Shown: positions 1 through 8,205 of the stretch, one piece after another
Layout: every line of letters starts with the position of its first letter
Numbering within the stretch: position 1 is the first letter of the stretch
Assembly: GCA_964525935.1 (NCBI GenBank)
Contig: CAZGJZ010000011.1
Location: 62,001 to 126,000 of the forward strand
Origin: UBA2377 sp964525935
GTDB lineage: Bacteria > Verrucomicrobiota > Verrucomicrobiia > Opitutales > Opitutaceae
Reading direction: 5' to 3'
Length of the DNA stretch: 64,000 bases
Made by a program: the position numbers and the translations under genes
The notes under the pieces: model-generated
The model's database searches: none
What the model was told of the DNA's origin: nothing
The model's input: only the letters and a program-made list of their open reading frames with translations

Positions 1-179
1 CCGAGCAAGTAAAGCAGCGTGCTTTTGCCACAACCGGAGGGCCCGACAATGGCGTAAACCTGTCCGCGATGCGCCTCGAAGGAAACGCCCTTCAGCACGT
101 GCACGCGTCCCTCGCCCTGCCCGAGGTAACGGTGGAGATTGGCACAACGCAGTGCGATTTTATCGTCGGCGACAGGCAT
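1..179 (-). CDS. ABC transporter ATP-binding protein, MacB/LolD type (5' part only)
   Basis: The window holds the first 59 codons of this minus-strand gene; the rest lies beyond the left edge. ATG is at 179-177. The P-loop GPSGCGKST is at residues 46-54, preceded by the usual beta-strand pattern (VLKGVSFEAHRGQVYAIV). This is the nucleotide-binding subunit that would power the permease encoded just upstream; the permease stop and this ATG are only 5 bases apart, so the two are almost certainly cotranscribed. Family knowledge: ATPases next to a FtsX/LolC-like permease, HlyD adaptor and TolC channel belong to MacAB-TolC-like export or LolCDE-like lipoprotein release. The signature motif and Walker B are not in the window, so subfamily is inferred from neighbours. 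Confidence 0.9.
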   Translation of the reverse strand, partial: MPVADDKIALRCANLHRYLGQGEGRVHVLKGVSFEAHRGQVYAIVGPSGCGKSTLLYLL

Positions 180-184
180 GGCGT

Positions 185-1429
185 TCACTGGGCGGTTCCG
201 CGGATGACATCACCAGGCTCAAGCCGCGCGGCGCGGCGGGCCGGAACCAAACTAGCCACCATGACCATGAGCACGGCCGTAAGGACCGCCGCGACGTAGT
301 GCCAGAGTTCAGAATTTACCCGGAAAGTGGAGGTCTGGAAAATGCCGGTGATGTTCAGCGGAATTTTCGAAACCGCGAAAGTCGTGATCGCGCCGATCAG
401 CATGCCGAGCACGCAGCCAATCGTGAGCACGATCGTCGCCTGCCAGATAAAGATCCGCGAGATATCTTCCCGAGTGTAACCCATCGAGCGCAGGATCGCG
501 ATTTCCTTGGTCTTCTCCATGACGATCATCGCGAGGGTATTGAACATCGCGAGCCCCGCGATGAGTGTGAAAACGGAAACGGTGATCGCCGAGGAAATGC
601 CCAGCGCCCGGAATACCTCCAGCCATGGCTTCTCGCGCTGCTGCCAGCTCTTGGTGAGATGCTGCAGCGTATAAGTCATGTGCCGCGCATCTTCCTCCGC
701 ACGGTCCTTGTCCACCAAGTTGACTTGAAGATAAGTCGCTCCGGTCGGCTTTTTCAGCAGCGACCGCGCCTCGCCCATGTTGAGATAGATGCGCACGCGA
801 TCAATGTCGCTCACGCCCGTCTGGTAAATGGCCGCGACGCGGTAACGGCGGATCTGCCCGCCGACTTCGAGTTGATAGGTATCGCCTACCTCCAATTGCA
901 TGCGCTGCGCCAGTTCCAAGCCAACCAACGTGCCGCTGGGCGAAGCAACGAAGTCGCTAAGACTGCCCCGAGCGATCTGCCGCCCAAGGTCGGATACTTT
1001 CAAGTGATCGTCGAGATTGATGCCGAAGACCTGCACCGCCTCGTTCGTGAACGCACTGCGGATAATCACATTGCCGCGCAGCACTTCGGAAACACCCGCG
1101 ACGTTGGAGAATTGTTTGACCGCCTCGATCAGCAGCTTGGGCTCTTCGACCCCTTCGATGTATTTCCGACCCTCTTTCATGCGGATCGAATAGCCCGAAT
1201 CCGCGCTGCCGGTCGGCATGTCGCGAATGGTGTATTGGATGCGGTCCGAGATGCGAATTGCGCCATCGGTGCCCAAAATGGTTTTGATAAAGAAATCCTG
1301 AAAACCGCTGGTCGTTGCCTGGGTGACAATAAATAGTCCGACGCCCAGGATGATGCACGAGAGGCTCATCAACATGGCGCGCTTCTTCGCCGTCAAAAAC
1401 CGGAAAGCGATGCGAAAATTCGGAGACAT
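185..1429 (-). CDS. ABC transporter permease, FtsX/LolC/MacB-like
   Basis: 414 aa inner-membrane permease. One membrane segment near the N-terminus (about residues 17-40, after a basic start with TAKKRAML), a large periplasmic domain (about 45-270), then three membrane segments in the C-terminal third (about 280-400). This 1+3 topology with a big loop after the first helix is that of MacB/LolC/LolE permeases. The short motif MEKTKEIAILRSMGYT near residue 310 is the cytoplasmic coupling segment typical of FtsX-domain proteins. It sits third in the minus-strand operon, 45 bases after the adaptor and 5 bases before the ATPase. Substrate is unknown; lipoproteins, peptides or small hydrophobic compounds are all possible for this family. 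Confidence 0.92.
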   Translation of the reverse strand: MSPNFRIAFRFLTAKKRAMLMSLSCIILGVGLFIVTQATTSGFQDFFIKTILGTDGAIRISDRIQYTIRDMPTGSADSGYSIRMKEGRKYIEGVEEPKLLIEAVKQFSNVAGVSEVLRGNVIIRSAFTNEAVQVFGINLDDHLKVSDLGRQIARGSLSDFVASPSGTLVGLELAQRMQLEVGDTYQLEVGGQIRRYRVAAIYQTGVSDIDRVRIYLNMGEARSLLKKPTGATYLQVNLVDKDRAEEDARHMTYTLQHLTKSWQQREKPWLEVFRALGISSAITVSVFTLIAGLAMFNTLAMIVMEKTKEIAILRSMGYTREDISRIFIWQATIVLTIGCVLGMLIGAITTFAVSKIPLNITGIFQTSTFRVNSELWHYVAAVLTAVLMVMVASLVPARRAARLEPGDVIRGTAQ

Positions 1430-1474
1430 TACGTCAAACGAGGAGTGATAGCGGACGCGTATCGGACGGATACG

Positions 1475-2587
1475 TTATTCTTTCTGGGCGAGTTCGGTCC
1501 GCACCCGCTGTCCCGCTTGGAAGAGATCAATGTCATTCACGATCACTTCCTCTCCGGCCTCGACGCCCTTGAGCACTTCGACCGTGGTGAGACTGGTGTA
1601 GCCGAGCTCGACATTGCGCAATTCGATACGCCCGTCCTTCACGACGTAGAGGTTGTTACCGAAAAGGGCGCGGCGCGGAACGTTGGCCTTCGCCGGACGC
1701 TCGCCGACCACGATGCTGACCTCACCAGTAATGCCGGGCACGAGTTTCTCGTGCTCAATCTTCACGTCGAGATGAACGATGTAACGCTGCGTCTCCGGAT
1801 CTGACGTCGGCAGAATCTTGACGATAGTCGCATCGTAGAGCCAGGAGCCATAAGGGAGAAACCGGACGCGGGCTTTCTGGCCCAGCTTAAGGTCGGCAAA
1901 GTTTTCCTCGCTGATTTTCGCCTCCACCGTGCGGCTCGTGGAAATAATGGTGGCGATGGGCCAGTTGGCATTGATCAGGTCGCCCGGCCGGGCCTTCACC
2001 TCGGAAACCACGCCGTCGAAGGGTGCCACGATGGTCATCTTCTCCAGTTGGCGCTGTTTAACCTTCAGCGTGTTTTCATAACCATCGAGCAGTTGCTTGT
2101 TATTCACTTTCTCCAATTCAAGCCGCTGCTCGATTTGTTTGACCAATCGACGTTGTTTAATGAGTTCGGCCTCGGGATAGCTGCCGAGTTTGGTCAATCG
2201 CTCGTTACTCTCCAATGTTTCCTTGGCGCTTTGCAGCTCCAATAAGATGGCTGATCCCACCGCGATCCGGCTTTTTTCTGCCTCATATTTGTCGCGAATG
2301 CCTTCGATATCCAAGACCAAGTCCCCTGTATCCAATTGCGCAAGCACGGTCCCCGCTTTGATGGGCTTACCAGGATCAAGTTCGCTTTGCACAACTCGGC
2401 CGCTCACCTCGCTCTTAAGCTCCATATCATACTCGGCTTGGACAATCACACTGCCGGGAACAGCTTTATAAGCCGTCCCACTGCTGACCTTCGCCACCAA
2501 AGCCACCGGCCGGGATAGGTAAACGTAAGCGACGATAATCAGCACCAATGCACCAGCCCCGATGGCAATTTTTTTACCTGTGGTCAT
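1475..2587 (-). CDS. HlyD/MacA-family periplasmic adaptor of an efflux system
   Basis: 370 aa membrane-fusion protein. An N-terminal anchor (about residues 6-24, KKIAIGAGALVLIIVAYVYL) is followed by half of a lipoyl-like domain (VIVQAEYDMELKSEVSGRVV), a coiled-coil hairpin (about 100-190), the second lipoyl half (MTIVAPFDGVVSEV, near 195) and beta-barrel and membrane-proximal domains to the end. It should bridge the inner-membrane ABC permease and the outer-membrane channel. It starts 11 bases after the TolC-like gene. Length is normal for MacA-like adaptors; there is no lipobox at the N-terminus. Confidence 0.92.
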   Translation of the reverse strand: MTTGKKIAIGAGALVLIIVAYVYLSRPVALVAKVSSGTAYKAVPGSVIVQAEYDMELKSEVSGRVVQSELDPGKPIKAGTVLAQLDTGDLVLDIEGIRDKYEAEKSRIAVGSAILLELQSAKETLESNERLTKLGSYPEAELIKQRRLVKQIEQRLELEKVNNKQLLDGYENTLKVKQRQLEKMTIVAPFDGVVSEVKARPGDLINANWPIATIISTSRTVEAKISEENFADLKLGQKARVRFLPYGSWLYDATIVKILPTSDPETQRYIVHLDVKIEHEKLVPGITGEVSIVVGERPAKANVPRRALFGNNLYVVKDGRIELRNVELGYTSLTTVEVLKGVEAGEEVIVNDIDLFQAGQRVRTELAQKE

Positions 2588-2598
2588 GAATGAATTAA

Positions 2599-3954
2599 CT
2601 ATTTGCTAGGCGGCGTGGCCGTCGCGGGGTCCTGACCGATCAAGGAAACAAAGTCTGCCACTTGAAGCAGGTAGCTGGAGCGGGCGGAATTAGCCGCGCT
2701 CAGCATACTGTTGTAGTTAGCCTGGGCCGAGTTCACGTCAGCTTCAGCCGCTTGGCCACGCTCGAAATTCGTCTTAACAAAATCCAGAAAATGAGCTGCA
2801 TTGTCCAACAACCGGTCATTAATCGTCATCTGCTTTTGCCCAAGGGATAGAGCATGTGCGGACCGCTGTGCATCGCGCGCCAGTTTCTCTGTCAGCTGCT
2901 TGTAATCAAACTCCGAAGCGCGTTTGCGGGCCAGCGCGCCAGCCACGGCACCGCGAGTAGCAAAGCCGTCAAAAATCGACCAACTGACCTGCAAGCCCAC
3001 ATATTGGGACTGAAGGCCATATTTAGCGGCAAGATTGGTCGTATAGCTTTGTTCATCTTGGGTCACACCGGCAACCAAACTGAGTTTGGGACGCAAACGG
3101 GTGCGTTGATTGCGGTAATACAGATCATCAAACAGAATGTTTTTTCGCTGAATGCGCGCACTGGCCGTATTTGGTTCAGCTTGGGCCAGAAAGCTCGATA
3201 ACATACGACTCACCGCCTCTGCAGCATTCGGCACGTTCGGAATCCGATCAGGAATCTGCTCATCCCGCAGTTCAGGTAAACCGGTCAAAATCGCAAAATT
3301 TTGCTTCGCCACCGTGAAATTCCATTCCGTCGATTCCAAGTTTAACTGAGCCTGTTCTGCTCCGATCCGAGGTTGAAATACCGCTCCCTCCGAAATATCA
3401 CCTTTCTTCACCCGCTCTTGCGCCAAGTTAAATGCTTGGTCTGCCAACTGCTTGCTGTATGTCGCATTGGTTAGCTGGATTTTACTCGTCACCATCGAGA
3501 GATAGTTGCTCCTGATTTCCTGGGCTAACAGGCGGTAAGCCTCGCCATAATTTTCCGCCGCTATCTCCCGTCGAATCGCACCCATCCGGGCATTGTTACG
3601 CCGTTCACCCCAATGGAAAATCGGTTGGTTCAAAGAAAAACTGTAATAGGTTTTATCGGTGTCCAAGGTATCGGCGATATCCTCGCGCTTATCCCTAGTC
3701 TGGCTCGCCGTGTAGTAGCCGCCAATGGTGGGATACAGTCCGGCCTTCGCTTGGGTCAAATCCGCATCGGCCATCAATTGCCCAAGATTGGCTGAAACCA
3801 TGCGCGGAGACTGTCGTGACGCATCCTCCAATGCTTGTCGCAAGCCCGGAAATACATCCTCCGGCATGACCGGCTTTTCCTGAGCCACCAAAAGCCCGCA
3901 CGGCATAGCCAACAACATGGAGCAGAAGGTAACGACTCTAAATGGTAGTTTCAT
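2599..3954 (-). CDS. TolC-family outer-membrane efflux channel
   Basis: 451 aa. A signal peptide is clear (MKLPFRVVTFCSMLLAMPCGLLVAQ, cleavage near residue 25). The mature part shows the two long alpha-helical OEP repeats of the TolC family: AKAGLYPTIGGYYTASQ near 75 and RTRLRPKLSLVAGVTQDE near 290 are the paired entries to the beta-strands, and long Ala/Gln/Leu-rich helices follow each. It is the first gene of a four-gene minus-strand operon (channel, adaptor, permease, ATPase). The 150-base spacer upstream separates it from the divergent Wzm gene, so its promoter should lie there. Confidence 0.92.
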   Translation of the reverse strand: MKLPFRVVTFCSMLLAMPCGLLVAQEKPVMPEDVFPGLRQALEDASRQSPRMVSANLGQLMADADLTQAKAGLYPTIGGYYTASQTRDKREDIADTLDTDKTYYSFSLNQPIFHWGERRNNARMGAIRREIAAENYGEAYRLLAQEIRSNYLSMVTSKIQLTNATYSKQLADQAFNLAQERVKKGDISEGAVFQPRIGAEQAQLNLESTEWNFTVAKQNFAILTGLPELRDEQIPDRIPNVPNAAEAVSRMLSSFLAQAEPNTASARIQRKNILFDDLYYRNQRTRLRPKLSLVAGVTQDEQSYTTNLAAKYGLQSQYVGLQVSWSIFDGFATRGAVAGALARKRASEFDYKQLTEKLARDAQRSAHALSLGQKQMTINDRLLDNAAHFLDFVKTNFERGQAAEADVNSAQANYNSMLSAANSARSSYLLQVADFVSLIGQDPATATPPSK

Positions 3955-4104
3955 GATTGGGATTAACTTGGTAGAAACAAAGGCGGATAGATGAATTGCA
4001 ATCAGTTAATTCCATGGAGACACGTGTGAACGATTCGGTTCCCAACTCTACGCTGAACCTTTACTCGACATTGATTCGAATGCATAAAATCTGCGCAAGC
4101 GCCC
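3955..4104. promoter_or_regulatory. Divergent spacer between efflux operon and Wzm gene
   Basis: 150 bases separating two head-to-head genes; both must start from here or from inside the neighbour. The spacer is AT-richer than its surroundings. On the plus strand a TAAAAT at 4084-4089 could be a -10 for the Wzm gene, with a weak TTTACT about 19 bases upstream. No clear -10/-35 pair was found on the minus strand. No operator-like palindrome is obvious. Confidence 0.35.
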
Positions 4105-4923
4105 ATGCCACAAACGAACCGCCATCCCCTGCACGAAATCTGGAGCAATCGTTCTCTGTTTTGGCAATTGACCCTTCGCAATGTCGAATTGCGCCACAAG
4201 GGCAGTCATCTGGGATTGTTGTGGTCGCTGCTTGGGCCGCTGTTGATGCTTGGTCTTTACGTGTTGGTCTTCGGTTTCATTTTCGACGGCCGCTTCAAAC
4301 CTGAGGCCGATGCCGAATCCCGGATCGAATACTCACTCGTCGTCTTCCTCGGGCTCGCAGTGCACCATTTTTTGGCCGAAGTGATCACGATTAGCCCGAC
4401 ACTCATTACAGCCAATCCCAATTTCGTGAAAAAAGTGGTTTTCCCGTTGAGTATTTTACCTGCAGCCGGTGTTGGAGCCGCATTGGTGCATTTTTTGATC
4501 ACATTGATTCTGGTATTCCTCGGCGCTTTGTTAGCCGGCGTTCCGGTCGCGTTGGGAGCGCTTTGGTGGCTGCCGGTTATACTGCTGCCTTTGCTGCTCG
4601 GCGCACTGGGGTTGGCGCTGGGCCTATCCGCCCTCGGCGTTTTCTGGCGCGATGTGATTCAAATCACCCAATTCATCAGTCTAGCGCTACTCTTCGCCAG
4701 CGCCGTCTTCTACCCCATCTCACAAATTCCATCTTCCGCTTGGGCCATCCTGAAGTTCAATCCCCTAATCCATATCATCAATGAAGCACGCAGTGCCACT
4801 TTCTGGGATCTGCCCATCAGCCTGCCGCATCTTGCCTACCTTTACGCGATTAGTCTGATCGGTCTGATGATCGGCGCATGGTTGTTCACGCGCCTTCGCT
4901 CCAACTTCGCGGATGTCCTGTGA
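4105..4923 (+). CDS. wzm: Polysaccharide ABC exporter permease (Wzm-like)
   Basis: 272 aa ABC-2 type permease with six predicted membrane segments. The N-terminal cytoplasmic stretch SLFWQLTLRNVELRHKGSHL with GLLWSLLGPLLML is the hallmark of the Wzm/TagG family, as is the FWRDVIQI ... FYPISQIP stretch around 195-215 and the C-terminal NPLIHIINEAR. It would form the channel that moves undecaprenyl-linked polysaccharide across the inner membrane. Its expected ATPase partner Wzt is not adjacent; the only Wzt in the window lies 24 kb downstream (28963-30393). The next gene begins 12 bases after the stop, so the two may be cotranscribed. Confidence 0.93.
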   Translation: MPQTNRHPLHEIWSNRSLFWQLTLRNVELRHKGSHLGLLWSLLGPLLMLGLYVLVFGFIFDGRFKPEADAESRIEYSLVVFLGLAVHHFLAEVITISPTLITANPNFVKKVVFPLSILPAAGVGAALVHFLITLILVFLGALLAGVPVALGALWWLPVILLPLLLGALGLALGLSALGVFWRDVIQITQFISLALLFASAVFYPISQIPSSAWAILKFNPLIHIINEARSATFWDLPISLPHLAYLYAISLIGLMIGAWLFTRLRSNFADVL

Positions 4924-4935
4924 TGATCCCTTAGA

Positions 4936-7017
4936 ATGGGCCTTTCTCTCAATATCGTAGCTCGGGCCTTCAAACAGTGCCCCCCAAGGCTGATTGATTA
5001 TTTCCGCTCTGGCTGGGCATTTTTCATTCCCTACCTCGCCGCCTACCTCCTCTATGCTTGGTTGAAATGGCCAGTAAACCCCGCCTCTCGCGGAGGAGGG
5101 ATTGCGAAAGAGATAAGTGAAAGTGGGGCAACCCTCACTCCATCTCCCCCTCTTTCCCTCACCCCCTGTTTGCTCCACGTCTATTGGTTCATTCATATCA
5201 TCCACTTCATGCTCGCCGCCTTTGCGCTTGTCATATGGTGGCAGGGAAAGACCAAAGACCAAGAACCACGGATTAAAGGCTCAACTTCAGTTTTCCAGTT
5301 TTTCAGCACTTCAGTTCTTCGCGTCGCCCCCTGGCTCCTCCTCGCCTTAGTGTTCTACATCCCCGGCATTTACCTTGAGCTCCCGGCCGACCCTTGGGCC
5401 CACTTCATCCGCACCAACGAATGGGCGTCGGTCCAGCAGGTCACGCAACACTCGACTTGGTTCAAATTCAGTTATTTTTTGGCTTATACGGTGGCAAACG
5501 GAAGCGGTGGGGTTTCTTCACTGGTGTCCCAACTCGCACGTCTCGAGTTTTTTTATGCCGGCTGCTGCCTCTTACTCTGCTGGCAATATTACCGCCTCGG
5601 GCGCGCCGTGGGCCTAGGCGAACGTGGCGCGATGTGTTTTGTTTTAATACAGGTCCTCATTTCCGGTAACAACCTCTTTGGATTTTATCGTTATTACGGA
5701 ATATCCAGTTCGCTTCTCGGACAGTTAGGGGCGGTGGCCACCGTCCGTCTCGTCTTGGAGGTGTTACATTCGTCGGCCGCGAAAACGTCCAATGAGCAGC
5801 GCTATGATCGCCAGCGATTTACCGCGCTCTCCTTTCCGATCAGCGGTCTCCTGCTCTTAGCCTTCACCGGAATAAACCACGGGCAAGGCGTCGCCATCGC
5901 CGGTCTCGGAATTGCCGCTGCGGCCTTGTCTCGCTGGAGCCGGTGGCGGACCACCGTTCGCTGGGGCATCCTGATCGCAATAGTAGTCACTAGCGCCAGC
6001 ATGGTAGTGTGGTGGCCGCGGCAACCCGCTCTCGATGATCTTTACCGTCCCGAGAAATGGCTGACTTTCTTCTATGGGTTCAATCTACTTCCCGGCTCAC
6101 CGGCTTTTGACAGGACCGTGGCCATCCTTGGCTGGGCCGGTGTCGCGAATCTTCTGGCCGCAGGCCTGCTTCTCCGCCGCCAGCCCGCTGTGGCCCTGTT
6201 GACTTTGGTTCCAGTTGCTGTGCTGATTACGCCCGCTACGGCCATTCCCCTCGCCAATGTCCTTAGTCAGCACAACGACGACCCGGCGAACATCCTCACC
6301 TTCCATCGACTGCTTTTCGCTATCCCACCCGGCCTCGCCCTCGTGGCCCTCGGGACGGTGTGGTGTGAACGTGCCCGCATCAGCGCGGCGAACAATCCGG
6401 GGCAAGCGCATTGGCTGCTGCCGACTGCTATCGCCGCCAGTGCTCTGCTCTTCCTAACGCTCGCACCGGCCTCCGCCCCCGGATTCAACCGTTTCTATCA
6501 TATGACGGCCAAGGTCCCGCAAGATTTGGGGATCGAACCCTCGCTTCACATCCTCGATGAGCTCGCAAGCCTGCCATTCAGCCAACTCAACGCGCCCGAA
6601 ACTATTGCCATCAGCGAGCTGGCGTACGCGAAGCGCACCACGGAGGCCGGGACACCCGGGCGTTTCCAACTTATCAGCTACACGTCCGCCACCCAATCGG
6701 AAACAATCGATATCGTGGCTTTTTTGCATCATTGGCCCATGTCACGATTTGTGCCGCTCACCGGCCGCGAGTTTTACTCACCTCGGTCCACAATCGGCTA
6801 TCTTTCAAAGCACTGGATGCCCCAAAAAGCCGCCGTAAGCGCAATGGGGGGAGCAGAATTCGAACAACAAGCCGGTGCTTTAGGATACAAGCGCTCTGTC
6901 TGGCAGGGTCTCATAATCTATACCATCAGCCAGTTTCCACCTTTCCTTCCCCCTGAAAGCGCGCCACAAGGCGTGCGCTTAATCGGAGGCCCGGACGCTC
7001 CACCCAATGGTGAGTAA
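4936..7017 (+). CDS. Large polytopic membrane protein of unknown function
   Basis: 693 aa with about ten hydrophobic segments in the first 520 residues and a soluble C-terminal part (about 525-693). I do not recognise a family. The ELPADPWAHF segment near residue 150, in the first large loop after a helix, resembles the acidic loop of GT-C glycosyltransferases, so a GT-C-like enzyme or a polymerase is possible, but this is weak. Two loops look inserted: one at about 5086-5175 (Pro/Ser-rich, TPSPPLSLTP) between helices 1 and 2, and one at about 5255-5330 (TKDQEPRIKG then STSVFQFFSTS) between helices 2 and 3; both have low-complexity DNA unlike the rest. Its last 92 bases overlap the 3' end of the convergent acyltransferase gene. 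Confidence 0.75.
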   Translation: MGLSLNIVARAFKQCPPRLIDYFRSGWAFFIPYLAAYLLYAWLKWPVNPASRGGGIAKEISESGATLTPSPPLSLTPCLLHVYWFIHIIHFMLAAFALVIWWQGKTKDQEPRIKGSTSVFQFFSTSVLRVAPWLLLALVFYIPGIYLELPADPWAHFIRTNEWASVQQVTQHSTWFKFSYFLAYTVANGSGGVSSLVSQLARLEFFYAGCCLLLCWQYYRLGRAVGLGERGAMCFVLIQVLISGNNLFGFYRYYGISSSLLGQLGAVATVRLVLEVLHSSAAKTSNEQRYDRQRFTALSFPISGLLLLAFTGINHGQGVAIAGLGIAAAALSRWSRWRTTVRWGILIAIVVTSASMVVWWPRQPALDDLYRPEKWLTFFYGFNLLPGSPAFDRTVAILGWAGVANLLAAGLLLRRQPAVALLTLVPVAVLITPATAIPLANVLSQHNDDPANILTFHRLLFAIPPGLALVALGTVWCERARISAANNPGQAHWLLPTAIAASALLFLTLAPASAPGFNRFYHMTAKVPQDLGIEPSLHILDELASLPFSQLNAPETIAISELAYAKRTTEAGTPGRFQLISYTSATQSETIDIVAFLHHWPMSRFVPLTGREFYSPRSTIGYLSKHWMPQKAAVSAMGGAEFEQQAGALGYKRSVWQGLIIYTISQFPPFLPPESAPQGVRLIGGPDAPPNGE

Positions 7018-8119
7018 CCCATGCGAGCAGGGTGGTCACCAGTAGGCATGAACCAAATGTGAGCAGTAACCGGCCGACGGAACCGAGGCTACTCAGCCAC
7101 AGTGGGATGAGGTGTCTCGCAAACAGATCAAGGACCAAGAAATGCAACAGGTACACGCTGTAACTCAGGCGTCCAAGTAAACCCAATGGGCCCACAATCC
7201 ACACGGCAGAACTGGCCTGACGCAGCAGGAAAAACAACAACAGGTAAGCTCCGCAAAGCACAAATTCATGGGCAAGGTTGTCGTGAGCAAACAAGCCGAC
7301 GTTGGTCGCGAAACTCCCCAAGATAAAAAGCCATAACAGCAGGGTTAGGTTCGCCACCCACATTCGAGCCGGTTTCGCCTTACCGGGGAAAATCAGATAG
7401 TAGGCCACCACACCCAACAAAAAACAGGGTAACTGCCTGACTAGGTAGAAATTCATGAAGTCGGAAACCTGCTGCGTAGTTTCCGTGAGTCCCCAGGCCA
7501 TGCCGTTCGTTTCCAACCAACGGAACACAGGATAATGAGCCACCTGCGCCAAACCCATCGCCAACCCAGCCAGGGTCAAAGCGCCTGCCAAATTGCGCGT
7601 CTGCATATAAATCAGAGGCAGCAAAGCGTAAAAGAGCCATTCCACCCCCACGCTCCATCCACCTGGCACAACCGTGTTGATGGCGGAAGGCAGCAATCCA
7701 TGCAACAACAGCAAGTTCGCACCGACATCCCGACCCTGAAAATGATATCCCCCAGCCCACTCGATGCCACGCCAGTCGGTTGCCCAAGCGTAAAGGCAGA
7801 AAAGAAAAACCGTCAGCCAATACATCGGGGCCAGCCGAAAAAAACGGCGGATAAAAAAGGCCCCGAACCCGGCCTCACGACGAGAATCGAAGGAAAGGTA
7901 GAGAGTGAAGGCACTCACCATATAGAACAACTGAACGCCGAACCGCGCTTCCCCGACCAAGGTGCGCAGAAGTCCCTCCGGGAGGTCCGCGCGGCCGCCG
8001 GAATGCACCAGCAGGACACCCAGGATGGCGATCCCTCGCAAGGCATCCACGAACGCATACTTCTGTATCTCCCGCGCGCCATCTGCGCCAACTTTGTCTA
8101 AGACTCCCGCTTTCAACAT
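6926..8119 (-). CDS. Acyltransferase-3 family membrane O-acyltransferase
   Basis: 397 aa from ATG at 8119 (a TTG 33 bases upstream is also open). About ten membrane helices. FVDALRGIAILGVLLVHS near residue 35 is the family entry motif with the catalytic His; FFIRRFFRLAPMYWL near 95 and GGWSVGVEWLFYALLPL near 160 are also conserved in this family. Members transfer acetyl or other acyl groups to sugars of O-antigen, exopolysaccharide or peptidoglycan. No SGNH domain is fused. Location beside polysaccharide genes suggests decoration of the glycan. The stop lies inside the 3' end of the convergent 4936-7017 gene (92-base tail-to-tail overlap). Confidence 0.88.
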   Translation of the reverse strand: MLKAGVLDKVGADGAREIQKYAFVDALRGIAILGVLLVHSGGRADLPEGLLRTLVGEARFGVQLFYMVSAFTLYLSFDSRREAGFGAFFIRRFFRLAPMYWLTVFLFCLYAWATDWRGIEWAGGYHFQGRDVGANLLLLHGLLPSAINTVVPGGWSVGVEWLFYALLPLIYMQTRNLAGALTLAGLAMGLAQVAHYPVFRWLETNGMAWGLTETTQQVSDFMNFYLVRQLPCFLLGVVAYYLIFPGKAKPARMWVANLTLLLWLFILGSFATNVGLFAHDNLAHEFVLCGAYLLLFFLLRQASSAVWIVGPLGLLGRLSYSVYLLHFLVLDLFARHLIPLWLSSLGSVGRLLLTFGSCLLVTTLLAWVTHHWVERPGLRLSARLVARFQGEGKVETG

Positions 8120-8205
8120 GCGAAAGTTGGTTCCGGCCGCGGTCAAACTCAACCTGAATTGACCGCCGTCGCGCCATGCCCATGCCGCGCGCCACGATGC
8201 CGCGC

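Noticed and set aside
152..1336. 394-codon plus-strand open frame opposite the ABC permease
   Set aside because: It lies antisense to a well-recognised permease, is rich in Arg/Asp/His, and shows no domain; long open antisense frames are expected in GC-rich DNA.
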